Under the pieces are notes generated by a model. The model made no database searches and was not told where the DNA came from. It saw only the letters and a program-made list of their open reading frames with translations. Below are positions 19,495 through 29,168 of a stretch of DNA of 64,000 bases, piece after piece; the first letter of the stretch is position 1; every line of letters starts with the position of its first letter. The position numbers were made by a program, and so were the translations under genes. The stretch is from Nocardioides sp. Arc9.136 (lineage in GTDB: Bacteria; Actinomycetota; Actinomycetes; Propionibacteriales; Nocardioidaceae), in contig NZ_CP113431.1 in the NCBI RefSeq assembly GCF_030506255.1, forward strand, positions 3,607,001 to 3,671,000, read 5' to 3'.

Positions 19495-21243
19495 GTGAAC
19501 GGTCGTCGCGCACAGGTCCTGGTCGCCCTCAGCGGGCTCGCCCTCCTCGGCGCCGGCGCGGCGGTGGTGCCGCCCGCGGTGGCGGCCGACCCGGTCACGG
19601 TGGTGCCCGCCCTGCGGGAGACGGCGCCGGTCGCCCACGCCGGTGACGCGCTGGACGACCCCGCCGTGTGGGTGCACCCCGACGACCCGGCGAGGTCGCT
19701 GGTCATCGGCAACGACAAGCTCGGCGGCCTGGAGACCTACGACATGGAGGGCCGGCTGGTCGAGCGCCTGTCGGGCGGGACGACGTTCTGGGGCAACGTC
19801 GACGTGCGCCAGGGCGTCGAGGTCGGCGGGGCCGTGCGCGACGTGGTCGCGGTCTACCACGACGGCCTGCAGCTCTACGACGTCGACGCGAGCACAAGGC
19901 AGCTGCGGCGGACGACCGAGGGGGCGGGGGTCGACGGCGACGGCGAGGGCCTGTGCCTCTACACCAGCCCGGCCACCGGGGAGACCTACGTCGTCCTCAT
20001 CACGATCGGCGGCCGGCTGCGGCAGTACCGGCTCGACGACGCCGACGCCGACGGCCTGCTCGACGGGACCCTGGTCCGCGACCTGCAGGTCGGCTCCGAG
20101 GCGGAGGGGTGCGTGGCCGACGACGACACCGGCGCCCTCTACGTCAGCGAGGAGGAGCGGGCGCTGTGGCGCTACGGGGCCGAGCCGTCCGCGGGCGCCT
20201 CGCGCGAGGTCGTCGACACCGTCACCGACACCGGCGGCCACCTCGCCCTGGACATCGAGGGCGTGACGCTGGTCGACCGGCCCGACGGGTCGGGGCAGGT
20301 GATCGCCTCGGCCCAGCACGCCGCCGACCCCGGCGCCAGCTACTTCGTCGTCTACGACCGGGTGACCAACGACCACGTCTCGTCGTTCCGGGTCGGGGAC
20401 GGTTCGGCGGCCGACGACTGCGACCGCACCGACGGCATCACGGCGAGCACCGCCGACCTGGGTCCGGCGTTCCCGGACGGCGTCTTCGTCTGCCAGGACG
20501 ACCACAACGTGGCGCCCGGCGAGGAGGGGAACCAGAGCTTCAAGTACGTCCCCCTGGAGACCGTCGTCCCGACCGGCTCCCCGCCGGGCCCGGACCCGGG
20601 CACGATCGCGCCGGTCGGCACCGCGGCCGACGACGGCAACGCCAGGACCTGGTCGGTCACCGTGCCGGGTGATGTCGAGCCGGGTGACGGACTGCTGCTC
20701 TTCCTCTCCCGGGGCACCGGCACCGAGACCCTGAGCGGCCCCGGGCCCGGGTGGACGCGGCTGGGCTCCGTCACCGACGGCACCCTGCGGACGACGGCCT
20801 GGCAGCGGGTCGCGACGGCCGAGGACGCCGGCTCCGACGTGGCGGTCGGCTTCCCGACCCAGCTGGTGAAGGGGTCGCTCACCCTGGCGGCGTACCGCGG
20901 CACCCGGACGACCGGGCCGTTCGCGGGGGCTGTCGCCGCCGGCGAGCCGGCGCGCACCGCCGTGCACGTGACACCCCTCGCCACGGTGGCCTCGCCGGGG
21001 ACCTGGCGCGTGTCGTACTGGTCGGACCGGTCCTCGTCCACGACCGCCTGGACCCCACCGGCCGGCGAGCAGGTGCGCTCGGCCTCCGCGGGCACCGGCG
21101 GCGGACGCACCACCACCCTGCTGACCGACCCGGGCGGTCCGGTCCCCACCGGGAGCACCGGCGGTCTCGCCGCCACCGCCGACGCCGCGTCGGCCAAGGC
21201 CACGACCTGGACCGTCCTGCTCACCCCGGGCCCGGCCGGCTGA
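19495..21243 (+). CDS. Secreted beta-propeller phytase with extra C-terminal domain
   Basis: Seen: 582 aa. GTG start with GGAGG 5 nt upstream. A signal peptide covers about residues 1-30 (ends AVAAD). Residues 40-355 match the beta-propeller phytase layout: DDPAVWVHPDDP, IGNDKLGGLETYD, GDGEGLCLY, EEERALWRY, FVCQDDHN. After a Pro/Gly linker, residues 365-582 form a separate beta-rich domain that I cannot name. Known: beta-propeller phytases are calcium-dependent and release phosphate from phytate outside the cell. Inference: phosphate scavenging; the extra domain may bind a surface or polymer. No PHO box was recognised. Confidence 0.85.
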   Translation: MNGRRAQVLVALSGLALLGAGAAVVPPAVAADPVTVVPALRETAPVAHAGDALDDPAVWVHPDDPARSLVIGNDKLGGLETYDMEGRLVERLSGGTTFWGNVDVRQGVEVGGAVRDVVAVYHDGLQLYDVDASTRQLRRTTEGAGVDGDGEGLCLYTSPATGETYVVLITIGGRLRQYRLDDADADGLLDGTLVRDLQVGSEAEGCVADDDTGALYVSEEERALWRYGAEPSAGASREVVDTVTDTGGHLALDIEGVTLVDRPDGSGQVIASAQHAADPGASYFVVYDRVTNDHVSSFRVGDGSAADDCDRTDGITASTADLGPAFPDGVFVCQDDHNVAPGEEGNQSFKYVPLETVVPTGSPPGPDPGTIAPVGTAADDGNARTWSVTVPGDVEPGDGLLLFLSRGTGTETLSGPGPGWTRLGSVTDGTLRTTAWQRVATAEDAGSDVAVGFPTQLVKGSLTLAAYRGTRTTGPFAGAVAAGEPARTAVHVTPLATVASPGTWRVSYWSDRSSSTTAWTPPAGEQVRSASAGTGGGRTTTLLTDPGGPVPTGSTGGLAATADAASAKATTWTVLLTPGPAG

Positions 21244-21270
21244 TCCCGGCACGGGACTGCCGAGCACGAC

Positions 21271-22326
21271 TCAGACGAGGACCTCGGTGACCGGCAGCGA
21301 GGAGTCGGCGGGCAGGTCCAGCGCGGAGGGCGTCCGGCCGCGGGCGACCATCTCGGCGCCGAGGGCGGCGACCATCGCGCCGTTGTCGGTGCACAGGCCC
21401 GGCCGCGGCACGCGGACCCGGATGCCGAGCTTCGCGGCCCGCTCCTCGGCCAGGTGGCGCAGCCGGGAGTTGGCCGCCACCCCGCCGCCGATGAGGAGGT
21501 CCTCGATGCCCTCGGAGGCGGCGGCGTCGAGCGCCTTGCGCACCAGCACGTCGCAGACCGCCTCCTGGAAGGACGCGGCGACGTCGGCCACGGGCACCGG
21601 CTCGCCGGACCGCTCACGGGCCTCGACCCACCGCGCCACGGCGGTCTTGAGGCCGGAGAAGGAGAAGTCGAACCGGTGCCGCTCGAGGTCGCGGCGGGAG
21701 GTGAGGCCGCGCGGGAAGTCGACGTAGACCGAGGAGCCCTCCCGGGCCGCCCGGTCGATGTGCGGCCCCCCGGGGAACGGCAGGCCGAGCAGCCGCGCGA
21801 CCTTGTCGAAGGCCTCGCCGGCCGCGTCGTCGATGGTCGCCCCCATCGGGTCCACCCCGCCCTCGGCACCGGTCACGTCGGTCACCCGCAGCAGGCTGGA
21901 GTGGCCGCCGCTCACCAGCATCGCGATGCAGGGCTCGGGCAGGGCGCCGTGCTCGAGCTGGTCGACGGCGACGTGCGCGGCGAGGTGGTTCACGCCGTAC
22001 AACGGCTTGTCGAGCCCGATCGCGAGCGCCTTGGCGGCGGCGACGCCGACGAGCAGCGCGCCGGCGAGGCCGGGGCCGCTGGTCACCGCGACCGCGTCGA
22101 CGTCGGAGGGCCGGATGCCGGCGGTCTCGCAGGCCCGCTCGATCGTCGGCACCATCGCCTCGAGGTGGGCCCGGCTGGCGACCTCCGGCACGACGCCGCC
22201 GAAGCGGGCGTGCTCGTCGACGCTGCTGGCGACCGCATCGGCCAGCAGGTCGTGGCCGCGGACGATGCCGACACCGGTCTCGTCGCAGGAGGTCTCGATA
22301 CCGAGCACGAGGGGCGCGTCCGTCAC
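21271..22326 (-). CDS. tsaD: tRNA t6A threonylcarbamoyltransferase
   Basis: Seen: 351 aa. [10 protein letters not shown] opens the ASKHA fold, and the metal-binding HxxxH is VNHLAAHVA (H114, H118). Known: TsaD moves the threonylcarbamoyl group onto A37 of ANN-decoding tRNAs, with TsaB and TsaE. The GTG start is 6 nt after a CACAAT -10-like box, so the message may be leaderless. tsaE, tsaB and rimI lie just upstream on the same strand, but a 69-bp gap and the own promoter separate tsaD from rimI. It converges on the phytase gene with only 27 bp between. Confidence 0.96.
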   Translation of the reverse strand: MTDAPLVLGIETSCDETGVGIVRGHDLLADAVASSVDEHARFGGVVPEVASRAHLEAMVPTIERACETAGIRPSDVDAVAVTSGPGLAGALLVGVAAAKALAIGLDKPLYGVNHLAAHVAVDQLEHGALPEPCIAMLVSGGHSSLLRVTDVTGAEGGVDPMGATIDDAAGEAFDKVARLLGLPFPGGPHIDRAAREGSSVYVDFPRGLTSRRDLERHRFDFSFSGLKTAVARWVEARERSGEPVPVADVAASFQEAVCDVLVRKALDAAASEGIEDLLIGGGVAANSRLRHLAEERAAKLGIRVRVPRPGLCTDNGAMVAALGAEMVARGRTPSALDLPADSSLPVTEVLV

Positions 22327-22332
22327 GCCCCC

Positions 22333-22338
22333 ATTGTG
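22333..22338 (-). promoter_or_regulatory. -10 box of a leaderless tsaD promoter
   Basis: CACAAT on the minus strand lies 6 nt before the tsaD GTG; no Shine-Dalgarno sequence is present. Confidence 0.4.
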
Positions 22339-22395
22339 CGCGCTGCCGTGCGGCGCGCCGCGCGCGAGGTGGGTGCTGGCCCCGACGCGGGCCGC

Positions 22396-22848
22396 TCAGC
22401 AGCCCTTGCGCAGCCCGCGGCGCAGCACGACGGCGGTCGCCCCGTCGCGGTAGTACCGCCGTCGGCGGTCGACCTCGACGAACCCGCGCGCCGCGTAGAA
22501 CGCCAGCGCCCCGGCGTTGTCCTCGCGCACCTCGAGCAGGAGCCGCTCGGCGCCGCCCTCCTTCGAGCGGCGCACCACCTCGTCGAGCAGCGCGCTCGCG
22601 TGCCCGCCCCGGCGGTGGTCGGGGTCGACGGCGATCCGCTGGAGCTCGGCGATGTCGGCGACGATGCTGGCCACGGCGTGGCCCACCACGGTCGTCCCGG
22701 CCTCGGCGACCAGGTAGACCACGGTCGGCACGTTCCCGGCCAGGCCCTCGGCCACCAGCCCGGGCGACCAGGCGTCGTCGCCGAGGCAGGTGTCCTCCAG
22801 GGCGACGACCGCGTCGAGGTCCTCGGGGGTGGCGGTCCGGACGGTCAC
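22396..22848 (-). CDS. rimI: Ribosomal-protein-S18-alanine N-acetyltransferase
   Basis: Seen: 150 aa GNAT domain, full length for RimI: ELQRIAVDPDHRRGGHASAL contains the acetyl-CoA loop RRGGHA, and LLEVREDNAGALAFYAARGF is the conserved strand-helix pair. The GTG overlaps the tsaB stop by 4 nt, which selects the start over longer in-frame forms. Known: RimI acetylates the N-terminal Ala of S18 and is regularly encoded beside tsaB/tsaD. Inference: same role here; wider N-terminal acetylation is possible in actinobacteria. Confidence 0.9.
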   Translation of the reverse strand: MTVRTATPEDLDAVVALEDTCLGDDAWSPGLVAEGLAGNVPTVVYLVAEAGTTVVGHAVASIVADIAELQRIAVDPDHRRGGHASALLDEVVRRSKEGGAERLLLEVREDNAGALAFYAARGFVEVDRRRRYYRDGATAVVLRRGLRKGC

Positions 22849-23486
22849 GAGACCGGCTTCGGCTTGCCCGGCAGCTCGGCGTCGGGCCGGCGGAGGTAGA
22901 GGGGCTCGGGGTCGAGCAGCTCGGCGCGCTCCTCGGTCACCACCCGCGCGAGCCAGCCGGCGCTCGGGCGGACCGGGCCACGGGCGTCGGGGAACGACTC
23001 GGGGTAGAGCACCGCGCCCTCGCCCACGACCGGCCGCTCGCTCGCCACCGCGGCCGGGCGCTCGACGACCGGCCCGTCCAGGCGCGTGCCGTCGGCGTCG
23101 TACGTCGCCAGGTAGACCTCCTTGCGCCGGGCGTCGGTCGCCACGCAGAAGTCGGCACCGATCCCCGCCGCGACGGCCTCCGCGGCGAGCACGTCGAGCG
23201 AGCACACGCCGTACACCGGAACGTCCAGCACGAACCCGAGCGTGCGCGCGGTGACCAGCCCGACGCGGAGGCCGGTGAAGGGGCCCGGCCCGACACCGGC
23301 GGCGACCGCGGTGAGGTCCTGGCGGACGGCGCCGACCTGCGCCAGGGCGTCGGCGACGAGCGGGGCGAGCTGCTCACCGTGCTTCATGGCGCGCTCGGAG
23401 ACGAGCTCGGCGACGACGTCGTCGCCGTCGTGCAGCGCGACGGTGACGTAGGGGGTGGCGGTGTCCAGGGCGAGCAGCAGGGTCAT
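22845..23486 (-). CDS. tsaB: t6A biosynthesis scaffold protein
   Basis: Seen: 213 aa. LLALDTATPYVTVAL starts the ASKHA-like fold; GVGPGPFTGLRVGL is the TsaB hallmark. It lacks the TsaD metal His pair. Known: TsaB binds TsaD and TsaE to form the threonylcarbamoyl transfer complex. The ATG overlaps the stop of the GNAT-TsaE gene and its own stop overlaps rimI, so the three are translationally coupled. Confidence 0.94.
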   Translation of the reverse strand: MTLLLALDTATPYVTVALHDGDDVVAELVSERAMKHGEQLAPLVADALAQVGAVRQDLTAVAAGVGPGPFTGLRVGLVTARTLGFVLDVPVYGVCSLDVLAAEAVAAGIGADFCVATDARRKEVYLATYDADGTRLDGPVVERPAAVASERPVVGEGAVLYPESFPDARGPVRPSAGWLARVVTEERAELLDPEPLYLRRPDAELPGKPKPVS

Positions 23487-24418
23487 CCGAGTCCTCGGAA
23501 GGAGAGGGCGTGCCACCGGGGGCCCACCGGGGTGATCTCGACCCGCCGCGGGTCGAGCTCGTCGTCGGGGTCGTCGGCCACCTCGTCGGCCAGGGCCCGC
23601 ACGATCCGGACCTCGAGCCGGGAGTCGGTGAGCCCCTCGGCCAGGCCCTCGCCCCACTCCACGACCGTGACGGCGTGGTCGAGGTCGGTGTCGAGGTCGA
23701 GGTCGTCGAGCTCCTCCATGCCACCGAGCCGGTAGGCGTCGACGTGGACGAGGTCCGGGCCCCCGACGAGCGAGGGGTGCACGCGCGCGATGACGAAGGT
23801 GGGCGAGGTGATCTCCCCGCGGACACCGAGGCCGGCGCCGATCCCCTTGGTCAGCGTGGTCTTCCCCGCGCCCAGCTCGCCGCTGAGCACGATCAGGTCG
23901 CCGGGGGCGAGCTGGCCGGCCAGCGAGCGCCCGAGCGCGTGCATCGCGTCGGGCGTCGGTGCCTGGAAGACCGCGGTCCGCAGGGGGCGGCGCATCTCGA
24001 CCAGCGGCGAGCGCCGGGCGATCTCGCGGAAGCCCTGCCGGTCCCAGAACCGGATCGTCCGCGGCAGCTCCTCACGGGCCACGACGGTGACGTCGTCGTA
24101 CCCCTCGGCGTGGTCGACGACCGCCTCGATGAGCCTGCCGGCGATGCCGTGGCCCTGCGCCGTGGGGACGACCCCGAAGCGCCGCAGGTAGACGGTGTTC
24201 CCCACCGGGTCGAGGACGAGCGCGCCGACCGGCTCCCCGTCGAGGAGGGCGAGGAGGCCGCCGTGCGGCGCGAGCATCGTCGCGATGGTCTCCTCGGTCT
24301 CGCCGAGCGCGTCGGCGGGCGGGTCGAGGGGCGGCCGGGCGGCGAACGCCTCCCGCACCACCTGCAGCACCTGCGCGGCGGCCTCCGGCCCCACGCGGAC
24401 CACCTGGACGTCGCTCAC
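23483..24418 (-). CDS. tsaE: GNAT acetyltransferase fused to the t6A ATPase TsaE
   Basis: Seen: 311 aa in one frame. Residues 1-140 are a GNAT domain (acetyl-CoA loop QGHGIAGRL at 88-96, then FWDRQGFREIARR). From about residue 143 a TsaE domain follows: Walker A GELGAGKTT at 180-188, ITSPTFVI, and the VVEWGEGL strand. Ordinary TsaE is about 150 aa, so the N-terminal half is extra. The GTG overlaps the upstream hydrolase stop (GTGA), supporting the long form; an internal ATG at 23996 could yield TsaE alone. Known: TsaE hydrolyses ATP to reset the TsaBD complex. The GNAT substrate is unknown. Confidence 0.88.
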   Translation of the reverse strand: MSDVQVVRVGPEAAAQVLQVVREAFAARPPLDPPADALGETEETIATMLAPHGGLLALLDGEPVGALVLDPVGNTVYLRRFGVVPTAQGHGIAGRLIEAVVDHAEGYDDVTVVAREELPRTIRFWDRQGFREIARRSPLVEMRRPLRTAVFQAPTPDAMHALGRSLAGQLAPGDLIVLSGELGAGKTTLTKGIGAGLGVRGEITSPTFVIARVHPSLVGGPDLVHVDAYRLGGMEELDDLDLDTDLDHAVTVVEWGEGLAEGLTDSRLEVRIVRALADEVADDPDDELDPRRVEITPVGPRWHALSFRGLG

Positions 24419-25482
24419 CGGGCCACCGCCTCCTCGCTCACGGCGGCCAGCAGCCGGTCGAGCTCCGCGTCGACCTGCTGGTGCCGCTCCAGCACCACCA
24501 TGTGGCCGGCGCCCTCGCACTCGACCAGCCGGGACCCGGCGATCCGGGCGTGCAGCTTGCGGCTGTGCCCGATCGACGTCAACCGGTCCGACGTGCCGCA
24601 GATGATCGTCGTGGGCACGCGGCCGAGCACCTCCACGGCGTCGAACTTGTCCAGGCCGCCGAAGGCCGGGAAGAACTGCGCGACCACCTCGTACGGCGTA
24701 GCCGAGAGCATCGAGTCCACGAACTCGACGTACGACGCCGGCACGTCGTCGCCGAACGCGAACAGGTCGGTGGCGACCATCGCGACCGACTTGCCGAGCC
24801 GGCGGAACCGGTCGACGCTGCGGTGCCGGCGGGCCAGCGTGGCGATCGTCCGCTGCGCGAGCGGCAGGCCGATCCGTGCCGGGACGACCGGCAGCAGCAG
24901 GCGCCCGACGTCGAGGCCGCCGGCCGTGGTCGAGACCAGGCCCACCCCGGTGACCCGGTCGCCGAAGAGCTCGGGGTGCTGCTCGACCAGCGCGACGACC
25001 GTCATCCCGCCCATCGAGTGGCCCAGGACGACGACCGGCCCGTCGGGGACGACCTCCTCGATGATCCGGTGCAGGTCGCGGCCGAGCTGGTCGATCGTCG
25101 CGTCCTCGCCCGCGGACCGGCCCGAGCGGCCGTGCGAGCGCTGGTCGTAGAGGACGGCGCGGACCCCGGCGCGGCGCAGGTGCAGCCGCTGGAAGTGCCA
25201 GCAGTCCAGGGTGAGGGCGTACCCGTGGCACAGCACGACGGTGACGTCGCTGGGGACCTCCGGCTCGTCGACCTCCACGTGCAGCGGCACACCGTCGTCC
25301 GCGACGACCGTCAGCGGCTCGGACCGCAGCGACCCCAGCGGGACGTCGGGGTGGTCGGCGGTGCCGGGGGCCGGCCGGCGGGACAGCTCGCGTCGGCGGC
25401 GGGTGACGCCGACGACGGTGCCGGCGGCGGCGATGCCGGTCGCGCCGAGGGCGGCGCCGGCGAGAGCACGGCGGGGGCTCAT
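24415..25482 (-). CDS. Membrane-anchored alpha/beta hydrolase
   Basis: Seen: 355 aa. Residues 6-25 form an N-terminal hydrophobic helix followed by a basic stretch. The fold shows the oxyanion segment LCHGYALT, the nucleophile elbow GHSMGG (S156), an acid at GTSDRLT and the His in EGAGHM. Known: the alpha/beta-hydrolase fold covers lipases, esterases and peptidases. Stop and start overlap the neighbours (tsaE and alr) by 4 nt each. Inference: a lipase or esterase at the membrane; the conserved position between alr and tsaE in actinobacteria says little about its substrate. Confidence 0.85.
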   Translation of the reverse strand: MSPRRALAGAALGATGIAAAGTVVGVTRRRRELSRRPAPGTADHPDVPLGSLRSEPLTVVADDGVPLHVEVDEPEVPSDVTVVLCHGYALTLDCWHFQRLHLRRAGVRAVLYDQRSHGRSGRSAGEDATIDQLGRDLHRIIEEVVPDGPVVVLGHSMGGMTVVALVEQHPELFGDRVTGVGLVSTTAGGLDVGRLLLPVVPARIGLPLAQRTIATLARRHRSVDRFRRLGKSVAMVATDLFAFGDDVPASYVEFVDSMLSATPYEVVAQFFPAFGGLDKFDAVEVLGRVPTTIICGTSDRLTSIGHSRKLHARIAGSRLVECEGAGHMVVLERHQQVDAELDRLLAAVSEEAVAR

Positions 25483-26645
25483 GCCTCGGGCCCGCCGTCG
25501 GGCTCGCCGTCGGGCTCGCCGTGGAGGTGGGTGCGGGTCATCCGGCCGCCGATCCGCGTGACGATCTCGTAGCTGATGGTGCCGGCGGCCTCGGCCCAGT
25601 CCTGCGCCGTCGGCGCGCCGTCGTGCCCGGTGCCGAACAGCACGACGTCCTCCCCCGGCTCGGGCCGGTCGCCGTCGAGGTCGACCACGAGCTGGTCCAT
25701 GCACACCCGGCCGCGGACCGGCCGCTGCTTCCCGGCGACCGCCACCGAGGCGGCGCCGCTGGCCGAGCGCGGCACGCCGTCGCCGTACCCCACGGGCACC
25801 AGGCCCAGCGTCGTGGCCCGGTCCGCGACCCAGGTGTGGCCGTAGGAGACACCGGCGCCGGGCTCGACGTCCTTGACCATCGCCAGCGTCGCCCGCGCGG
25901 TCATCGCCGGGACCAGGCCCAGGTCGGGGGTGTGGCCCGGCGCGGGGTCCAGGCCGTACGACGCGAGCCCGCACCGCACGAGGTCGAACCGGGCGCTCGG
26001 CCGCAGGACCGCCGCCGCGCTGTTGGCGAGGTGCCGGACCTCCGGCTCCAGGCCGGCGGCCTCGACGACCGCCAGGGCCTCGCGGAAGACGCGTTCCTGG
26101 CTGTCGTTGGCCGGGTGGTCGGGCTCGTCGGAGGCGGCGAGGTGGGACCAGGTACCGGTGACGCGCCAGTGGCCGCCGAGCTCGCCCTCGCGCGCCGCGG
26201 CGACGAGCGCCGGCCAGTCGGCGGGCGTCGCGCCGCCCCGGGAGAGACCGGTGTCGATCTTGAGCTGGAGACGGGCGGGGGTGCCGGTGCGGCGGACGGC
26301 GGCCTCGACCTCGGTCAGCTCGGCAAGGGAGTACGCCGTCAGGTCGAGGTCGGCGGCGATCGCGCGGTCGTAGTCCTCCCCCGGGACGGTCAGCCAGCAC
26401 AGCACCCGACCGGTGTCGCCGGCCGCACGCAGCGCGAGCGCCTCGTCGATCGTGGCGACCCCGAGCCACGGCGCGCCGGCGGCGCGGGCCGCGCGGGCGA
26501 CCTCGACCATGCCGTGGCCGTACCCGTCGGCCTTGACCACCACCATCATCGCCACGCCGCAGTGCTCGGTGAGCCGGCGGACGTTGTGCCGGACGGCCGC
26601 GAGGTCGACGACGACCTCGGCGCGCGGGACCGGCAGGGGGCTCAT
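25479..26645 (-). CDS. alr: Alanine racemase
   Basis: Seen: 388 aa. PLP-binding Lys38 in [10 protein letters not shown], and the second catalytic residue Tyr in VSYGHTW; the family GDGV and RVCMDQ segments are present. Known: it interconverts L- and D-alanine for peptidoglycan. The ATG at 26645 is used because it starts just before the barrel and GGGAG lies 11 nt upstream. The C-terminus carries a short acidic repeat (GEPD twice) from a 12-bp tandem repeat. Gene order nnr-alr-hydrolase-tsaE suggests one operon. Confidence 0.95.
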   Translation of the reverse strand: MSPLPVPRAEVVVDLAAVRHNVRRLTEHCGVAMMVVVKADGYGHGMVEVARAARAAGAPWLGVATIDEALALRAAGDTGRVLCWLTVPGEDYDRAIAADLDLTAYSLAELTEVEAAVRRTGTPARLQLKIDTGLSRGGATPADWPALVAAAREGELGGHWRVTGTWSHLAASDEPDHPANDSQERVFREALAVVEAAGLEPEVRHLANSAAAVLRPSARFDLVRCGLASYGLDPAPGHTPDLGLVPAMTARATLAMVKDVEPGAGVSYGHTWVADRATTLGLVPVGYGDGVPRSASGAASVAVAGKQRPVRGRVCMDQLVVDLDGDRPEPGEDVVLFGTGHDGAPTAQDWAEAAGTISYEIVTRIGGRMTRTHLHGEPDGEPDGGPEA

Positions 26646-26673
26646 GGCCGGCCATTCTCCCACCCGGCCCCGC

Positions 26674-28050
26674 TCAGGGTCGGGGCAGGCTCCGCACCGC
26701 GGCGGGCAGGGCGCGAGCGACCTCCGTCGCGACGAGCGGGCCACCGGCGCCGGCCAGGGTCGCGGCGGCCCCGTGCAGCCACGAGCCGACGCTCGCCGCG
26801 TCGAACGGCTCGAGGCCCGCGGCGAGCAGCGCCCCGATCACCCCGCCGAGCACGTCCCCGGCGCCGGCCGTGGCCAGCCAGGGGGTCCCGGTCGTCGTCA
26901 TGCGCACCCGCCCGTCGGGCCGCGCGGTCACCGTGTGGCGGCCCTTGAGCACCACCACCGCGTCGTGCTCCCCCGCGGCGGTGCGGGCCCAGCCGAGCGG
27001 GTCGGACTCGATCTCCGCGCGCTCGCGCCCGAGCATCGCGGCGAGCTCGCCGGCGTGCGGGGTCAGCACGAGGTCGCGCGGCCCGCGCCGGACGTGCTGC
27101 AGCGCGTCGGCGTCGACGACGGTCGGGACCTCGTCGGCCAGCGCCTCCTCGAGCGCCTCGTCCGCGTGCTCGCCACCGCCCGACCCCACGACCCACGCCT
27201 GGACGCGGCCGGCGCCGACCACCTCCGGGTGGGCCTCGCGCACCCGGTCCGCGACCGGCTGCTCGCCGACGTACCGCACCATGCCGGCGAGGCCGCACGC
27301 GGCACCGGCGACGCTGAGCAGCCCGGCGCCCGGGTACTGCGCCGAGCCGGCGCGGACGCCGACCACGCCCCGCGTGTACTTGTGGTCCTGCGGCCGGGGG
27401 CGCGGCAGCAGGCGGGCGACGTCCTCGGCCTGCAGCGCCTCGACGCCCGCCGGCGGCAGGTCGAGGCCGATGTCGACGAGGTGGACCGTGCCGCACGCCT
27501 CGGCCGCGGGGTCGACGAGGTGCGCGGCCTTGTGGGTGCCGAAGGTGACGGTCAGGTCGGCGACCACGTGCGCGCCGTCGGTCCGTCCGGTGTCGACGTC
27601 GACGCCGGACGGGACGTCGACCGCCACGACCGGCACCCCCGCCACCTGCTCCAGCGCCGCCTGCGCCGCCGGTGCCAGCCCCGGCCGGCCCCCGATGCCG
27701 ACGATGCCGTCGACGACCACGTCCGGCCTGCGCGTCGGTCGGTCGACGACCCGTCCGCCGGCCGCCCGGAGCGCGGCCAGCCCGCCCTCGTGGGCCTGCT
27801 CGGCCACCAGCACCGCCTCCACCGCGCAGCCGCGCCGGGCCAGCAGCGCCCCGGCGTGCAGCGCGTCGCCCCCGTTGTCCCCGGGCCCGACCAGCAGCAG
27901 CACGCGTGCGCCGTACGCGCTCCCGAGGAGGTCGACCACCGCGTGCGCCAGCCCGGTGGCCGCCCGCTGCATGAGCGTCCCCTCCGGCACCCGGGCCATC
28001 AGCTCCCGCTCCGCCGCTCGCACCTGCTCGACCGTGTGGGCGTACCGCAT
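26674..28050 (-). CDS. nnr: Bifunctional NAD(P)H-hydrate epimerase / ADP-dependent dehydratase
   Basis: Seen: 458 aa. The N-terminal YjeF_N half (1-210) has [11 protein letters not shown] and [12 protein letters not shown]; the C-terminal ribokinase-like half has LTPHAGE, GRHTV and the [10 protein letters not shown] catalytic motif. Known: it repairs hydrated NADH and NADPH, with the epimerase feeding the ADP-dependent dehydratase. The ATG at 28050 is 7 nt after a TAGCGT -10-like box, with no Shine-Dalgarno, so probably leaderless. It is 28 bp upstream of alr. Confidence 0.94.
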   Translation of the reverse strand: MRYAHTVEQVRAAERELMARVPEGTLMQRAATGLAHAVVDLLGSAYGARVLLLVGPGDNGGDALHAGALLARRGCAVEAVLVAEQAHEGGLAALRAAGGRVVDRPTRRPDVVVDGIVGIGGRPGLAPAAQAALEQVAGVPVVAVDVPSGVDVDTGRTDGAHVVADLTVTFGTHKAAHLVDPAAEACGTVHLVDIGLDLPPAGVEALQAEDVARLLPRPRPQDHKYTRGVVGVRAGSAQYPGAGLLSVAGAACGLAGMVRYVGEQPVADRVREAHPEVVGAGRVQAWVVGSGGGEHADEALEEALADEVPTVVDADALQHVRRGPRDLVLTPHAGELAAMLGRERAEIESDPLGWARTAAGEHDAVVVLKGRHTVTARPDGRVRMTTTGTPWLATAGAGDVLGGVIGALLAAGLEPFDAASVGSWLHGAAATLAGAGGPLVATEVARALPAAVRSLPRP

Positions 28051-28057
28051 GGGCGCG

Positions 28058-28063
28058 ACGCTA
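28058..28063 (-). promoter_or_regulatory. -10 box of a leaderless nnr promoter
   Basis: TAGCGT on the minus strand ends 7 nt before the nnr ATG. Confidence 0.4.
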
Positions 28064-28087
28064 TCCGGGACGTGGAGGGCGCGGCGA

Positions 28088-28140
28088 CGGGTCGTGTGCC
28101 TGACGACGCGCTCCGTCGCGTCCTCGGGCACACGACCCGG
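28088..28140. repeat. Palindromic intergenic repeat, copy B (before the AbiEi/DUF559-type gene)
   Basis: GGGTCGTGTGCC at the left pairs with GGCACACGACCC at the right, and inner GACGCG parts pair imperfectly. It closely matches copy A on the opposite strand. It lies between nnr and the plus-strand gene at 28205. Confidence 0.7.
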
Positions 28141-28204
28141 ACTGGGCGGGTGGGCTGTGGAGAGGCTCCAGCACGAGACGCGCGGACCGGTCACCCTCGT
28201 CGCC

Positions 28205-29131
28205 ATGGAGCCCGCCCTGACGACGCTGCTGGATCGCCAGCACGGCGTGGTCGCACGGCGCCAGCTGCTCGCGCTCGGGATCGACGCCGACCGGGTCCGG
28301 AACCAGCTGGCTGCCGGGCGCTGGACCCTCGCGACCCCCCGGGTGGTCAGCACGGTGACCGGCACCCTGACCGCCGAGCAGCGCGAGTGGTCCGCCGTCC
28401 TCCACGCCGGGCCCCGGAGCATGCTCGGCGGCCTGACCGCCGCGGCTCGTCACGGCCTCCGGGGGTGGGAGGCGACCGAGGTCACCGTCCTCGTGGACGA
28501 CCAGCTCGCCTTCGAGGCGGTCGACGGCGTGCGGTTCTTCCGGAGCCGACGGCCGTTCGACCTCCTCCGGTCCACGAGGCCAGGTATCCCGCGCTGCGAG
28601 CTCGAGCCCGCGGTCCTCCTGCACGCGGCGTACGTCGCACCGGTCCGCCCGGCCCACGCCCTGGTAGCCGCCTGCGTCCAGCAGCGCCTCTCGACCCCGT
28701 CGCGGATGATCGAGTGGATCGACCAGCTGCGCCCCCTGCGGGGCGGCCGGTCCTTCTCGGCCACCCTCAGCCACGCCGACGCCGGCGCCCACTCCGGCGC
28801 GGAGCGTGCCGTCGGACGGCTCTGCCGCCGCTACGGCATGCCTCAGCCACGCCGCCAGGTCGCTCGCGTCGACTCCGCCGGCCGTCGCCGCTTCACCGAC
28901 TGCGAGTGGCCCCTTCCCGACGGCACCACGCTGGTGCTCGAGGTGGACGGCGACTTCCACATGGAGGTCCGCCAGTACACCGACGACCTGCGACGCACCC
29001 GGCGGCTGGCGGGCCGCGACCGGATCGTCGTCCGCTGCACGGCGTACGAGCTCCTGCACGAGCCCGACGACGTCGCGCGCGACCTGCTGGCGCTCGGCGT
29101 GCCGGGTTGTGTGCCCGACGCCGCGGCCTGA
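28205..29131 (+). CDS. AbiEi-like N-terminus with DUF559/PD-(D/E)XK nuclease-like C-terminus
   Basis: Seen: 308 aa. Residues 1-50 look like the winged-helix of AbiEi-type antitoxins ([16 protein letters not shown]). Residues 195-300 look like a DUF559 Vsr-like nuclease fold: SGAER (E200), the D232 region, LEVDG (E246, D248) and an RRTRRL helix. It is the only plus-strand gene in a 10-kb minus-strand housekeeping block and is bracketed by palindromic repeats; its last codons run into the right-hand copy. Inference: an inserted accessory gene, perhaps a defence or addiction-type nuclease. No partner toxin gene is adjacent. The ATG has no clear ribosome site. Confidence 0.7.
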   Translation: MEPALTTLLDRQHGVVARRQLLALGIDADRVRNQLAAGRWTLATPRVVSTVTGTLTAEQREWSAVLHAGPRSMLGGLTAAARHGLRGWEATEVTVLVDDQLAFEAVDGVRFFRSRRPFDLLRSTRPGIPRCELEPAVLLHAAYVAPVRPAHALVAACVQQRLSTPSRMIEWIDQLRPLRGGRSFSATLSHADAGAHSGAERAVGRLCRRYGMPQPRRQVARVDSAGRRRFTDCEWPLPDGTTLVLEVDGDFHMEVRQYTDDLRRTRRLAGRDRIVVRCTAYELLHEPDDVARDLLALGVPGCVPDAAA

Positions 29132-29152
29132 CGCGTCCTGGGGCACACGACC
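29102..29152. repeat. Palindromic intergenic repeat, copy C (overlaps the end of the DUF559-type gene)
   Basis: GGGTTGTGTGCCC pairs with GGGGCACACGACC with two differences. Its left half encodes the last nine residues and stop of the gene ending at 29131. Confidence 0.65.
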
Positions 29153-29168
29153 GCGATCCGGAGGCGGC

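Noticed and set aside
17212..21243. A 1343-codon plus-strand open frame
   Set aside because: Only the part from 19495 is a gene (phytase). The front part is out of frame with the MMPL gene and Arg-rich.
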